Shown here piece by piece: positions 7,736 to 16,813 of a stretch of DNA of 49,883 nucleotides. Within the stretch, counting starts at the first letter, position 1. Each line of letters starts with the position of its first letter. The stretch is from Clostridiales bacterium (lineage in GTDB: Bacteria; Bacillota; Clostridia; Peptostreptococcales; Anaerovoracaceae), in assembly GCA_009782285.1 (NCBI GenBank), contig WRJK01000007.1, positions 1-49,883 on the forward strand, read 5' to 3'. The notes under the pieces are model-generated. The model was not told where the DNA came from. It made no database searches and saw only the letters and a list, made by a program, of their open reading frames with translations. The position numbers and the translations under genes were made by a program.

Positions 7736-9319
7736 TTAAAATTTGCAGAACCACCAGCACATGACTGCCACGACGGCAACCAGTACGCAGGATATCTTGA
7801 ACGTTTCCTTTATCACGTCGTTCTCCTCGCCGACGGCGTCTATGGTCGCCGAGGCGTTCTGCAGTTTTGCCGGGGATATTACACTGGCTAGCCCGCCGCC
7901 TATGCCCGTAGCGGCAGTTACAACCAGCGCATTGAGCCCCAGCTGCTCAGATGTCAGGATGTTGTATTTTGAAAACATGGCTAGCGTCGATGCCTCAGAC
8001 GACGTAATGAAGCCGCCAAACAGCCCGAGGGGGGCCACTATCAGCGGGTAGAGCGAACCAAAGGCCAGCGCTGACGAGTCCGACAGCACTGACACCATGT
8101 TTTGCATCGTGTCTTGAAGCATCCAACTTCCGTCTTCCATCACTTGGTACCCCGAATAGTTCAGAAGGTAGCCGATCACGTAGAAGACTATCGTGGTTAT
8201 AACGGGTTTTGGCGCCCTGCGCATCCAGTTCGCCATGGCTTTGCCAAACTGCCCTTTTTTCGGGCGCAATATGAACATGCTCAAAAACGTGCTCAAAAAT
8301 ACCCAGAAATACGCATTCCAAAAGAGCCTTACGTTTGTTACTACATTTGGTATCATGGACACGGGCATCGCCATTTTTACGCGAAGGAACTGGTCGACAG
8401 GATGCACGAAAGCGACTATCAACAGCGCAGCTATGAGTATTATCCATGGCGAAAACGCTTTTGCCAAGGACATGCCCTTCTCTATTTCCCTGTCCTTTTC
8501 AGTCAGGACGCTGCGGTCGATTATCACACTGCCGCGCAGCTTCAGGTATGCAAGCATTACAAAAATTGACACTATCCCGGCGATTACGCCTGATAGTATG
8601 ATCGCAGAGTTGAAAAATTCAACGTGGGCTATGGTGTATGCGGTACCGCCGACTGAGAGGCCTGTGAGAAGCGCCGGCACAAACCCTTTTTTCATCATGG
8701 CAAACCCGCCAACCATGTAGAACATGCCAAAGCAGAGTATTGTCGACACCGCCGGCAGGTAGGCCGTAAAGACTTTTGCCGCCTCCACCAGGCCGGTGCC
8801 TGTCAGGTCGCAGTAGGTGATGAGCGGGGCGGCCATCATCGAAAACGTGCACAGGGCGTCAAACCCCAGCGCCGGCAGCGCGATGCAGAGCCTGTTTTCG
8901 TAGCCTAGGCTGCGCATTATCGGCGGCAGCACGGACACCGGCGTCGCCCCCACTGAGACGAGGGAGGTTCCGGCGCTCAAGTTCATTATCATTATCTGGG
9001 CTTCCCGGTTGCCGGGGGAGAGTGTCTTGAGAAAGACGCTTATGCGATCCAATGCGCCCGCCGCCTCCATGTAGTTGATTTGCATCAGCGAAAACAGGAC
9101 CATGAGCGATATGGGGAAGGATAGGAATACCCCTTGCGCCCCGGCCCTGACGCTTACGGAAAGCGGCGTCGAAAAGAACAAGTAAGCAATTACGACAGTG
9201 AGCCCTAAGCCTATCAGCGCACTGTAGTGCGTAGCTACCTTGACTTTCACCAAAAGCACAACTATTACGATTATTGGGAGTATGACGAGAAATGTTTTTA
9301 AAAGCAGCGTTCCGATCAT
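7736..9319 (-). CDS. LctP-family (L-lactate permease type) carboxylate transporter
   Basis: A 527-residue polytopic membrane protein with about a dozen hydrophobic segments from the first residue on. It matches the LctP lactate permease family: LSAGTSLVSVGATPVSVLPP in the middle and a Gly-rich segment GIGGGLASVISPAKLQNA near the C-terminus are typical. Family members move lactate or glycolate with protons. Here it sits ten bases after an aminotransferase gene, inside an operon that should make a short or aromatic carboxylic acid. It may therefore export that acid or import a 2-hydroxy or 2-oxo acid. The ribosome site (AAGG) is weak, so coupling with the upstream gene is likely. Confidence 0.85.
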   Translation of the reverse strand: MIGTLLLKTFLVILPIIVIVVLLVKVKVATHYSALIGLGLTVVIAYLFFSTPLSVSVRAGAQGVFLSFPISLMVLFSLMQINYMEAAGALDRISVFLKTLSPGNREAQIMIMNLSAGTSLVSVGATPVSVLPPIMRSLGYENRLCIALPALGFDALCTFSMMAAPLITYCDLTGTGLVEAAKVFTAYLPAVSTILCFGMFYMVGGFAMMKKGFVPALLTGLSVGGTAYTIAHVEFFNSAIILSGVIAGIVSIFVMLAYLKLRGSVIIDRSVLTEKDREIEKGMSLAKAFSPWIILIAALLIVAFVHPVDQFLRVKMAMPVSMIPNVVTNVRLFWNAYFWVFLSTFLSMFILRPKKGQFGKAMANWMRRAPKPVITTIVFYVIGYLLNYSGYQVMEDGSWMLQDTMQNMVSVLSDSSALAFGSLYPLIVAPLGLFGGFITSSEASTLAMFSKYNILTSEQLGLNALVVTAATGIGGGLASVISPAKLQNASATIDAVGEENDVIKETFKISCVLVAVVAVMCWWFCKF

Positions 9320-9329
9320 AATAGTTACC

Positions 9330-10514
9330 TTATCTTACTTCCTCCAGCAGTTTTTTAAACTTCGGCAGCGAGGCCACTATGGTTTCGTGCGCCACGCAGT
9401 AGGCTATCCTCACATAGCCCGGGCAGGCAAAAGCCGTCCCCGGCACTATCAGTATGTGGTACTTCTTCGCCAAGCTGCAGAACTCGACGTCGCTCTCTAT
9501 GGGTGATTTCACAAACAGGTAAAACGCCCCTTGGGGTTTGACGCACTCGTAGCCGGCTTCAGTGAGCCCATTGTAGAGAGCCTCCCTGTTTTTGTTGTAG
9601 CCGCTTACGTCTGTTTCCATGTCCAGGCATTTTGCCACAGTGCGCTGCTGCAGGGACGGCGCGTTTACAAAGCCCGATATTCTGTTGGCCACGGTGGCTC
9701 CGCTCAAAACGTCGTCAAAATCAGCGACTTCGCTTGGAACGACCAAGTAGCCGATCCTTTCTCCCGGCAGGGACAGGGATTTGCTGAAGGAGTAGCCGAC
9801 GATGGTGTTTTCGTAGTGCTTCGGTATAAAGGGGACAAAACCGCCGTCGTAGACCAGCTCGCGGTACGGCTCGTCGGCGAGGAGGTATATGCTTGTCCCG
9901 AATTTCTCCTGGGCTTCCCTGAGCATGCCTGCGAGGGCTTCGAGGGTTTCTTCCGAGTAGATGACGCCTGTCGGGTTGTTGGGCGAGTTGACGATCACCG
10001 CTTTTGTCCTTGCTGTCAGCTTCCCTGCAAACTCGGCTAGGTTTGGCTGAAAATCAGGCGCGTTGGCGGAAACCACCACCAGCTTGCCGTCGTAATTCGA
10101 GGTGTAGGCCCGGTATTCGCCGAAAAACGGCGCAAACACCACAACCTCGTCATCAGGGTCAAGAAGCGTTTTCAAAATGATGTTGAGTCCGCCGGCTGCA
10201 CCCACGGTCATGATGACGTTGGCGGCGCCATAGCTCGTCCCGTATTTGGAATTCAGCGATTTCGCTATCGTTTCCCTGACGTCTTCGTAGCCGGCATTGT
10301 TCATGTACCCGTGCACGAAGGTTGGTTTTTCGTCCTTCAAAATCCCGTTTATTATGCCGTTGATTTCCGCAGGGGGCGGTGTGCTCGGGTTGCCGAGGCT
10401 GAAATCATGCACGTCGTCAGCCCCGTAGAGGTCTATCATCTTCTTCCCTTCTTCAAACATGGCTCTTATCATGGAGCTCCCTTTGACGTGTTCCTTCATT
10501 TTTTTTGATATCAT
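9330..10514 (-). CDS. Class I PLP-dependent aminotransferase
   Basis: A 394-residue fold-type I aminotransferase. The N-terminal substrate segment FSLGNPSTPPP, the NSPNNPTGVIY segment, the cofactor-contacting LLADEPYRELVY and the PLP lysine in YSFSKSLSLPGERIGY are all visible. The closing Arg segment is GYVRIAYC. Substrate cannot be fixed from these motifs. The operon (indolepyruvate oxidoreductase) suggests an amino acid giving an aryl- or branched-chain 2-oxo acid. The start ATG overlaps the kinase stop by four bases (ATGA) and has a GGAAGGAGAG ribosome site, so translation is coupled. Confidence 0.87.
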   Translation of the reverse strand: MISKKMKEHVKGSSMIRAMFEEGKKMIDLYGADDVHDFSLGNPSTPPPAEINGIINGILKDEKPTFVHGYMNNAGYEDVRETIAKSLNSKYGTSYGAANVIMTVGAAGGLNIILKTLLDPDDEVVVFAPFFGEYRAYTSNYDGKLVVVSANAPDFQPNLAEFAGKLTARTKAVIVNSPNNPTGVIYSEETLEALAGMLREAQEKFGTSIYLLADEPYRELVYDGGFVPFIPKHYENTIVGYSFSKSLSLPGERIGYLVVPSEVADFDDVLSGATVANRISGFVNAPSLQQRTVAKCLDMETDVSGYNKNREALYNGLTEAGYECVKPQGAFYLFVKSPIESDVEFCSLAKKYHILIVPGTAFACPGYVRIAYCVAHETIVASLPKFKKLLEEVR

Positions 10515-11611
10515 GCTGTTGTCTCTCCTTCCGCTTGTGCTTGGTATGCTTTTGCCTTTTCCTCACCCTTTGCGATCCTGAGCGCACCCAAGGCCAAGGC
10601 TTCCATTTCGTCTTCGCCGGGTTCGATCACGACGGGAGCTATCCAGTCGACGTATTCCTTTATCATCCCGGTGAGCAGCTTGGAATTGGCTAGCCCTCCG
10701 GTTAGTATGACATAATCGATCTTGCCGGAAAGGACCGGGGAAAGCTGGCCAATGCCTTTGGCTATCTGGTAAGCCATGGCTTCGTACATCAGCTTGGCTT
10801 TTTCGTCTCCGTCTGCGATCATCTTTTCGACCGCCCTGCAGTCCGAAGTCCCGAAATAGGCAGACAGGCCGCCCTTTCCGCGAATTTTCACTGCGATTTC
10901 CTTTTTGGTGTACTTACCTGAAAAACACATGTCGACAATGTTCATGATAGGCACGCCTCCGGATCTTTCAGGTGCGAAATAGGGGCCCGAGTCGTCGCCG
11001 ATGGCGTCCACTATCCGCCCGCCTATGTGTGCGGACACTGAGACGCCTCCGCCCAGGTGCACCACTATCAAACGAAGGTCCTCGTATGCCCTTCCCTTGT
11101 TTTTCGCCACTTTCCTTGACATCGCTTTCATGTTCAGCACATGGCACATGCTCTGCTTCCGCACTTCCGGTATCCCGGTGACGATTGCGATTTCAGGGAA
11201 TTCGTTGGCGGTGACTGCGTCGTAGATGTACGCGTCGATACCAAGGGGCTTCGCTATTTCATAAGCTATGAGCGGCCCTAGGTTGGACGCGTGGTTTGCG
11301 GCGACCCGCCCTTGCTGTATAGCCAGTGTCATCTCTTCGGTGACAAGGTAGCCGCCGCTTTCCATGCCGAGCAGCAAGCCGCCCCTTCCTGCTACAGCCA
11401 TCAGCTCCGAAGGCTCTATGTTGTTCCGCGACAAAAAAGAGTGTATCGCTTCTGCCCGGTATCCTTTTTGCTCCAGAATATCGTCAAACCCGTTTAAATC
11501 TTCTGTAGGGTGCTCTATGTTTTCCGCAAACACCCTGTTTTCGTTTTCGTAAAGCGCTATTTTCGTCGAGGTCGAGCCCGGATTGACAACCAGAACTTTA
11601 TCCTTCATCAT
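10511..11611 (-). CDS. buk: Butyrate kinase family acyl kinase
   Basis: A 366-residue acetokinase/butyrate kinase family protein. The phosphate-binding N-terminus VLVVNPGSTSTKIALYE, the HLGGGVSVSAHIGG loop and the C-terminal VILTGGLANSKL adenosine-site motif are present. The reaction is acyl phosphate plus ADP to the acid plus ATP. The start at 11611 is chosen because AAAGGA lies at 11619-11624. An ATG at 11629, overlapping the ptb stop as TAATG, is also possible and would add six residues. Partner gene ptb is directly upstream. In this operon the true substrate may be an arylacetyl or branched-chain acyl phosphate rather than butyryl phosphate. Confidence 0.88.
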   Translation of the reverse strand: MMKDKVLVVNPGSTSTKIALYENENRVFAENIEHPTEDLNGFDDILEQKGYRAEAIHSFLSRNNIEPSELMAVAGRGGLLLGMESGGYLVTEEMTLAIQQGRVAANHASNLGPLIAYEIAKPLGIDAYIYDAVTANEFPEIAIVTGIPEVRKQSMCHVLNMKAMSRKVAKNKGRAYEDLRLIVVHLGGGVSVSAHIGGRIVDAIGDDSGPYFAPERSGGVPIMNIVDMCFSGKYTKKEIAVKIRGKGGLSAYFGTSDCRAVEKMIADGDEKAKLMYEAMAYQIAKGIGQLSPVLSGKIDYVILTGGLANSKLLTGMIKEYVDWIAPVVIEPGEDEMEALALGALRIAKGEEKAKAYQAQAEGETTA

Positions 11612-11628
11612 GTTCATTCCTTTCGTCA

Positions 11629-12555
11629 TTAGCCTTTTGGCAAGGTCACTGCTTTTTTTGCCGCAGCTGCAGAAAGCACCATTGAAAGGTATTTTTCCTC
11701 TGCCGCCGAACCTCTTGACACTAGGACGATGGGCACTTTCGCGCCGACGATCATCCCAGCCATTTTTGACCCGCCCGTGTACTGGAAAGCTTTGGCGAGT
11801 ATGTTGCCGCTGGTCATGTTTGGCATCAGCAGGATGTCTGCGTCGCCGGTGACAGGGCTTTCGTACCCTTTGATCTTGGCAGACTCGGTGCTGAACATCA
11901 GGTCAAAGGATATAGGGCCTTCAACGATGCACCCTGTCAGCCTGCCGTCTTGGTTCATCTCCTTCAGGAGTGCAGCGTCGACGGATTCCTGCATCTTCGG
12001 GTTCACAAGCTCTGCCGCAGCCAGAGCCGCAACCTTGGGGCATTCGTAGCCCAAATCCCGGAGCACCCCCACCGCGTTCATGAGGATCTTCGCCTTTTCG
12101 TCGGCATTGGGGCAGGGCAGCATGCCGGCGTCAGTCAGCACCAGCAGTTTGTGGTAGCTTGGCAATTCAAAAAAGCCGAAGTGGGACATCACGCTTCCGG
12201 TGTGCAGGCCGCGTTCCTTGTTTACCACTTCCCTGAGCAGGTCTGCGGTTTGGAGCTTCCCTTTCATGAGGAAGTCTGCCGCGCCTTCGCGGATCATGGC
12301 GACGGCCGTTTTGGCTGCCTCCGAATCGTCCTTTTGCTCATGTATCTCAGCGTCTCCCAGCTGAAACCCGTGGACTTCGATCAGTTCCTTTATTTTGACG
12401 CCGTCACCGATCAGTATTGGGGTCACGATGCTGTTTTTGCACGCTAGGTCTACGGCTTCCAGCGTGTGCTCGTCATGGGCAGCTACTACGGCCACCGTTT
12501 TTTTTGCGCCTCCGCTGTGTATCTTTCCAACCAGTTCATCGAAATTTTTTATCAT
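11629..12555 (-). CDS. ptb: Phosphate butyryltransferase family acyltransferase
   Basis: A 308-residue member of the phosphate acetyl/butyryltransferase family. Recognisable parts are the N-terminal VAVVAAHDEHTLEAV, the central FLMKGKLQT segment, and the C-terminal LLMPNMTSGNILAKAF followed by GAKVPIVLVSRG. It converts acyl-CoA plus phosphate to acyl phosphate plus CoA, feeding the kinase gene that follows. The start at 12555 (MIKNFDE) has a GGAAGGGGG ribosome site and lies just after the iorB stop. An in-frame ATG at 12597 lies inside iorB and is rejected. Confidence 0.88.
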   Translation of the reverse strand: MIKNFDELVGKIHSGGAKKTVAVVAAHDEHTLEAVDLACKNSIVTPILIGDGVKIKELIEVHGFQLGDAEIHEQKDDSEAAKTAVAMIREGAADFLMKGKLQTADLLREVVNKERGLHTGSVMSHFGFFELPSYHKLLVLTDAGMLPCPNADEKAKILMNAVGVLRDLGYECPKVAALAAAELVNPKMQESVDAALLKEMNQDGRLTGCIVEGPISFDLMFSTESAKIKGYESPVTGDADILLMPNMTSGNILAKAFQYTGGSKMAGMIVGAKVPIVLVSRGSAAEEKYLSMVLSAAAAKKAVTLPKG

Positions 12556-12571
12556 TCCGTCCCCCTTCCAA

Positions 12572-13147
12572 TCACAGGCATGCGAACCCGGCTTCAAAAG
12601 CTTTTAGGTTGATGTCCTCAAACCCTTTTTTGACGTTCCTTTGGATGAGGGATTTCCAGTCGAGGTTCCCAAGGTTCATGGCCTTAGCCAGTGCGCCAAG
12701 CAGCACGATGTTCATGGTCCTCGTGTTCCCGACCTGCTTCGCGATCTCCCCGGCTTCGATCACAACGGTGTCGGCAACGGCCTTGAGCGAGTCTAGGATG
12801 CCTTCCGGGTATTTTTCCACGCCGAGCTGGATGGGCACCGTCGGGATTTCAAAATCGTTTATCAGCATTTTTCCGTCTTTCTTCAGATGGCTGATCCACC
12901 TTAGCGCCTCCATTTTTTCGAAAGCGACGATCAGATCGGCAGCACCTTCCCCTACAATCGGGGAGTAGACCTTTTCGCCGTAGCGGATTTGCGTGCTCAC
13001 GTCGCCGCCTCTTTGGGACATGCCGTGGATTTCCGACATTTTAACGTCGTACCCGGCTTCAATCAGGCCTTCAGACAGTATTTTGCTTGCCAAGATGGTT
13101 CCTTGGCCGCCTACGCCCACTAAAAGAATGTTTTTAACGTCGCTCAT
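12572..13147 (-). CDS. iorB: Indolepyruvate ferredoxin oxidoreductase, beta (gamma-like) subunit
   Basis: A 191-residue protein of the pyruvate/ketoisovalerate ferredoxin oxidoreductase gamma family, with the signature NILLVGVGGQGTILASKIL at the N-terminus and the following MSEIHGMSQRGG. It pairs with IorA to oxidise aryl-2-oxo acids to aryl-acyl-CoA with reduction of ferredoxin. The start ATG at 13147 overlaps the iorA stop as TAATG and has GGAGG upstream. A longer frame to 13213 would run inside iorA and is rejected. Confidence 0.9.
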   Translation of the reverse strand: MSDVKNILLVGVGGQGTILASKILSEGLIEAGYDVKMSEIHGMSQRGGDVSTQIRYGEKVYSPIVGEGAADLIVAFEKMEALRWISHLKKDGKMLINDFEIPTVPIQLGVEKYPEGILDSLKAVADTVVIEAGEIAKQVGNTRTMNIVLLGALAKAMNLGNLDWKSLIQRNVKKGFEDINLKAFEAGFACL

Positions 13148-14922
13148 TATCTTTCCACCTCCTTGATTGCTCCAAATTTGCATACTTGGCGGCAAACCCC
13201 GCAGCCTGTGCATGAATCAGCGCTGATCTGCGACGTGCCATCAAATGTTATTGCCGGGCACCCGGTTTTCATGCACATCTTGCACTTCTTGCATTCCTCA
13301 GCGTCAACCACGCATTTTCTTGGCTTCAAGTCAAAATCCTTGCGGTCTTGGTCTGAAAACTTCTTCAAGATGCACGGCCATTTGGTTATTATGACTGAGG
13401 GCTCGGTCCTCGCCAGCGCTGCGTCGACTGCCGCTTCCATTTCGTCCAGCTTGAGCGGGTTCACGACGGTGATGTTTTCGGTTTTGATTCCGATGGCCCT
13501 GCATATGGCAGGGATGTCAGCCTCAACAGCAGGCTCGCCCATGAGGGTGAACCCTGTCCCCGGGTTTTCCTGGTGCCCGGTCATGGCGGTGATGCGGTTG
13601 TCTGCTACGATCGTGATGTTGTTCCCTTTGTTGTACGCAACGTCCATAAGGCTGTTTATGCCAGTGTGGAAGAAGGTAGAGTCCCCGATGACGGAAACGA
13701 CTCTGAGGTCTGACCCCGCCCTGTTCAAAACTTTTGCGGCGCCGTGCCCGGCGCTGATGCTCCCGCCCATGCAGAAACAAGTGTGCATCGCCGAAAGCGG
13801 GGGAGCGGAGCCTAGCGTGTAGCACCCGATGTCCCCTGTTATCATGAGTTTTTTCTGCTTCTTGCTCAATACGTAAAAGAGGCCTCTGTGTGGGCAGCCT
13901 GCGCAAAGCACCGGCGGCCTGATGGTCGCTTTTAGCGGGACGCTGACGCTTTCTGCCGCAGTGCCGAAGAAGGCTTTTCTGACTATGTCGGGGTTCAGTT
14001 CGCCGTAAGCAGGGATGCATTCCTTGCCGATGCATGGAATCCCCGCCATTTTCAAGTGGCTTTCGATGTACGGGTCCATTTCCTCCACCACGTAAAGCTT
14101 TTTCACTTTCTTTGCGAACTCCTTGATTTTTTCCATCGGCATGGGGAAGGTCATCCCAAGCTTCAGGTAGGAGGCTGTCTCGCCGAACACTTCCTTTGCG
14201 TACACGAAACTCACGCCTGAGCTTATCACGCCGATTTCGTCCCCGGCAAGTTCTTCGCAGTTAATGTCCGTCGAATTGGAAAACGCCGTCATTTCCTCCA
14301 ACCGCTTTTCGAGCTGCACCCTCAGCACTTTTCCGTTGCCGGGCGTAGCCACGTATTTGCGTATCTTGTGTTCGTATGGGATCAGTTCTTTTGTTACCCT
14401 GTCTTCCAGCTCTACAAGCCCTTTGCTGTGGCACACCCTTGTGGTGGTGCGCAGAAGGACCGGCGTGTCGAATTTTTCGGAAAGCTCAAGCCCAAGCTTC
14501 ACGAAGTCTTTGGATTCTTGGCTGTCTGCAGGTTCAAGCATCAGCACTCTGGCCGCTGACGCGTAGTTTCTGTTGTCCTGTTCGTTTTGCGAGCTGTGCA
14601 TCCCTGGGTCGTCAGCTGAAACAAGAACGCATCCGCCCGTTACCCCGGTATATGCGAAAGTGAACAGCGGGTCGGCTGCCACGTTTACGCCCACATGCTT
14701 CATGCAAGCCATTGAACGCGCACCCGCGATGGACGCGCCGATAGCCGCCTCAAGCGCAACCTTCTCGTTTGGGGCCCATTCACAGTAAACGTCTTGTCTG
14801 TAATTTGCCATGTTTTCGAGAATTTCCGTGCTAGGCGTGCCAGGATAAGCAGAAGCGAACAAAAGGCCGCCTTCGTAAGCTCCCCTCGCCACTGCTTCGT
14901 TTCCAGTGAGAATTTTTTTCAT
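13147..14922 (-). CDS. iorA: Indolepyruvate ferredoxin oxidoreductase, alpha subunit
   Basis: A full-length 591-residue IorA. The N-terminal pyrimidine-binding part contains SAYPGTPSTEILENM and GVNVAADPLFTFAYTG. The TPP-binding half has CAGCPHRGLFYVL, GDIGCYTLG and a GDS...NN motif (IGDSTFFHTG to TIVADN). The C-terminus carries two ferredoxin-like [4Fe-4S] sets, CKKCKMCMKTGCP and CTGCGVCRQVC. The enzyme oxidatively decarboxylates indolepyruvate, phenylpyruvate and similar acids in the cytoplasm, passing electrons to ferredoxin. It is the first gene of the operon, with a GGGAGG ribosome site and a promoter at 14983-15011. Confidence 0.95.
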   Translation of the reverse strand: MKKILTGNEAVARGAYEGGLLFASAYPGTPSTEILENMANYRQDVYCEWAPNEKVALEAAIGASIAGARSMACMKHVGVNVAADPLFTFAYTGVTGGCVLVSADDPGMHSSQNEQDNRNYASAARVLMLEPADSQESKDFVKLGLELSEKFDTPVLLRTTTRVCHSKGLVELEDRVTKELIPYEHKIRKYVATPGNGKVLRVQLEKRLEEMTAFSNSTDINCEELAGDEIGVISSGVSFVYAKEVFGETASYLKLGMTFPMPMEKIKEFAKKVKKLYVVEEMDPYIESHLKMAGIPCIGKECIPAYGELNPDIVRKAFFGTAAESVSVPLKATIRPPVLCAGCPHRGLFYVLSKKQKKLMITGDIGCYTLGSAPPLSAMHTCFCMGGSISAGHGAAKVLNRAGSDLRVVSVIGDSTFFHTGINSLMDVAYNKGNNITIVADNRITAMTGHQENPGTGFTLMGEPAVEADIPAICRAIGIKTENITVVNPLKLDEMEAAVDAALARTEPSVIITKWPCILKKFSDQDRKDFDLKPRKCVVDAEECKKCKMCMKTGCPAITFDGTSQISADSCTGCGVCRQVCKFGAIKEVER

Positions 14923-14982
14923 TACATACCTCCCGTTTAAAAATCGAATGTTGTGATTTTGTTTTTACGCATCATCAGTCTA

Positions 14983-15011
14983 ATTGTATCCGATTGCAGT
15001 AAGAAATTCAA
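14983..15011 (-). promoter_or_regulatory. Promoter of the iorA operon
   Basis: Read on the minus strand: -35 TTGAAT (15006-15011), 17-base spacer, -10 TACAAT (14983-14988). It lies about 60 bases before the iorA start. It is the only convincing promoter seen for the seven genes down to 6524. Confidence 0.65.
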
Positions 15012-15097
15012 TTTTTTTTGCTATTTTTTTCGCTATTTTTCAAACTCTATGAAAAAGATGATACATTTGTGTTACCAGGTGTTATTTATTTGGGCAA

Positions 15098-15424
15098 TCA
15101 CAGCTTTTCATCAATGAATTTCCTTATGACGTCGCTGGTTCTGCCGGCGGCCTCCAGTTTCTCTTTCTGCGAGGGTGTCACCCTTATCTTCAGCACCTCA
15201 GAGTAGGTTTCACCCGATTTTTCCAACCCGTAGTACCTGTACAGGGAGTGCAGCAGCAACTGCCCGCGGAGCCTTCTCGGGTGAAAATCAGCGTAGTCCA
15301 TCAAATCTTCTTCCTTGATTTCGCGGTACGGTACAACAGGGAACTTTTTCAGTTCGCCGGTCTCAAGCTCTGCAACGCAGTATTCCGGCAATTGCGGCAT
15401 TATCCATACGTTTCTGATCTTCAT
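15098..15424 (-). CDS. Small ribbon-helix-helix-like DNA-binding protein (inferred)
   Basis: A 108-residue protein. The last 30 residues (LKIRVTPSQKEKLEAAG then SDVIRKFIDEKL) have the strand-helix-helix pattern of ribbon-helix-helix DNA-binding domains. The first 75 residues (MPQLPEYCVAELETGELKKF, FHPRRLRGQLLLHSLYRYY) match no family I recognise. The gene has a strong GAGGAGG ribosome site. A promoter upstream contains two tandem 9-bp repeats, which suggests self-regulation. It stands alone between the iorA promoter and divergent sbcCD, so it might also act on either neighbour. Confidence 0.65.
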   Translation of the reverse strand: MKIRNVWIMPQLPEYCVAELETGELKKFPVVPYREIKEEDLMDYADFHPRRLRGQLLLHSLYRYYGLEKSGETYSEVLKIRVTPSQKEKLEAAGRTSDVIRKFIDEKL

Positions 15425-15487
15425 TTCAGTTCCCTCCTCTTGTTTGTTTGAAGGCTCGCTGCTGTTGTAACAAGTATGCTATTCTAA

Positions 15488-15516
15488 TTTGTACCACGTG
15501 TACCACGGAATGTCAA
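15488..15516 (-). promoter_or_regulatory. Promoter with tandem 9-bp operator-like repeats
   Basis: Read on the minus strand: -35 TTGACA (15511-15516), 17-base spacer, -10-like TACAAA (15488-15493). Two adjacent exact copies of CGTGGTACA (15499-15507 and 15490-15498) fill most of the spacer and reach the -10. Tandem repeats of this kind are usual targets of ribbon-helix-helix repressors, here the product of 15098-15424. Confidence 0.55.
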
Positions 15517-15664
15517 TAGGCTGTAATGGGAAATGTGGGAAAACACACTGTATTTTGAGCGAATTTGTTAAATTTTTTCTCAAACCCATTATTTTTGCGG
15601 ATATTGATGTATAATATAGAGGCGCAATAGCGTCTTGATTAACCAAATATCTCTTGGAGGCAAA

Positions 15665-16813
15665 ATGAAATTCTTACACCTCGCAGACCTGCATATCGGC
15701 AAAAGCGTAAACAGTTTTACCATGCTGGGAGAACAGCGCCACGCTTTTGACCAGATCATCGGGCACATTCAAAAAGAGCGCCCCGCTGCTGTTGTGGTTG
15801 CGGGCGACGTGTACGACCGTGCGGTTCCGGGAACCGAAGCCGTTCGGCTGTTCGACGACTTCCTTACTGAGCTTTCCCGTGAGGACGTTTCGGTGATGGT
15901 TGTTTCCGGCAACCACGATTCGCCGGAGCGGCTCTCCTATGCGAGCCGCCTGCTGTCGGACAAGGGGATTCACATTTGCGGCGCATTCTGCGGCAGCCTC
16001 CAAAAAGTGGCGCTGGCTGACGAACACGGCAGCGTAAACTTCTGGCTTCTGCCGTTCATCAAGCCGTCTTCGGTGCAGGGAGTGCTTGGCGGGATCGAAA
16101 TCGAAAGCTACGACGAAGCGGTCAGGGCTGCCGTCGAAGCATCCGGCATAGACTACTCCGAACGCAACGTGCTAGTCTCTCATCAGTTCTACACTTTGCA
16201 CGGGGCTGCTCCCGTGCGCTCCGACTCGGAACTGAACCCAGTCGGGGGGCTTGACGCAGTAAGCTCAAAAATAATTATGCACTTCGACTATGCCGCCCTT
16301 GGGCACCTTCACAGCGCACAGTCTGCCGGCCTGCCCCATGTGCGCTTCGCCGGCGCCCCTGTCAAGTACTCGTTTTCAGAAATGCGGCAGGAAAAGTCAG
16401 TGACCCTCGTGGAAATCGGGAAAAAAGGCGACTTGTCCACAGCAGCCCTTGCACTAAGGCCTCTCCACGACATGCGTGAAATCAAAGGAAGCCTCGAGAT
16501 GCTCACAGGCAGCGAGGCGCTTGCCTTGGCGGACAAAGAGGATTACCTGCGGGTCGTCCTGACAGACGAGGAAGAAATCATCGACCCCCTTGGAAAACTC
16601 CGCAGCGTGTACCCTAACATCATGAGCCTTGGTTTTGAGAATTCCCGAACCCGAGTTGACATTGCTGCTATAGCGGCGGGCGCTGAGAGAGTGGAACGTC
16701 TTTCTGCTTTCGACCTTTTCAGCGAGTTCTTCCTAGATATGCAAGGCTCTGCGATGAGCAAGGAGCAGGCTGACATCGCGATGCGCCTTTTTGAGAGGGG
16801 GGGAGATGAATGA
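15665..16813 (+). CDS. sbcD: DNA double-strand break repair nuclease SbcD
   Basis: A 382-residue SbcD/Mre11 nuclease. The metallophosphoesterase motifs are all present: HLADLHIGK, VVAGDVYDRA, VVSGNHDSPERL, LVSHQFY and YAALGHLHSAQ. With SbcC it forms an ATP-driven endo/exonuclease that opens hairpins and processes DNA ends. The start at 15665 is set by the ribosome site TTGGAGG four bases before the ATG. An in-frame ATG ten codons earlier is rejected. A TATAAT at 15610-15615 is the likely -10. The stop overlaps the sbcC start by four bases. Confidence 0.95.
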   Translation: MKFLHLADLHIGKSVNSFTMLGEQRHAFDQIIGHIQKERPAAVVVAGDVYDRAVPGTEAVRLFDDFLTELSREDVSVMVVSGNHDSPERLSYASRLLSDKGIHICGAFCGSLQKVALADEHGSVNFWLLPFIKPSSVQGVLGGIEIESYDEAVRAAVEASGIDYSERNVLVSHQFYTLHGAAPVRSDSELNPVGGLDAVSSKIIMHFDYAALGHLHSAQSAGLPHVRFAGAPVKYSFSEMRQEKSVTLVEIGKKGDLSTAALALRPLHDMREIKGSLEMLTGSEALALADKEDYLRVVLTDEEEIIDPLGKLRSVYPNIMSLGFENSRTRVDIAAIAAGAERVERLSAFDLFSEFFLDMQGSAMSKEQADIAMRLFERGGDE

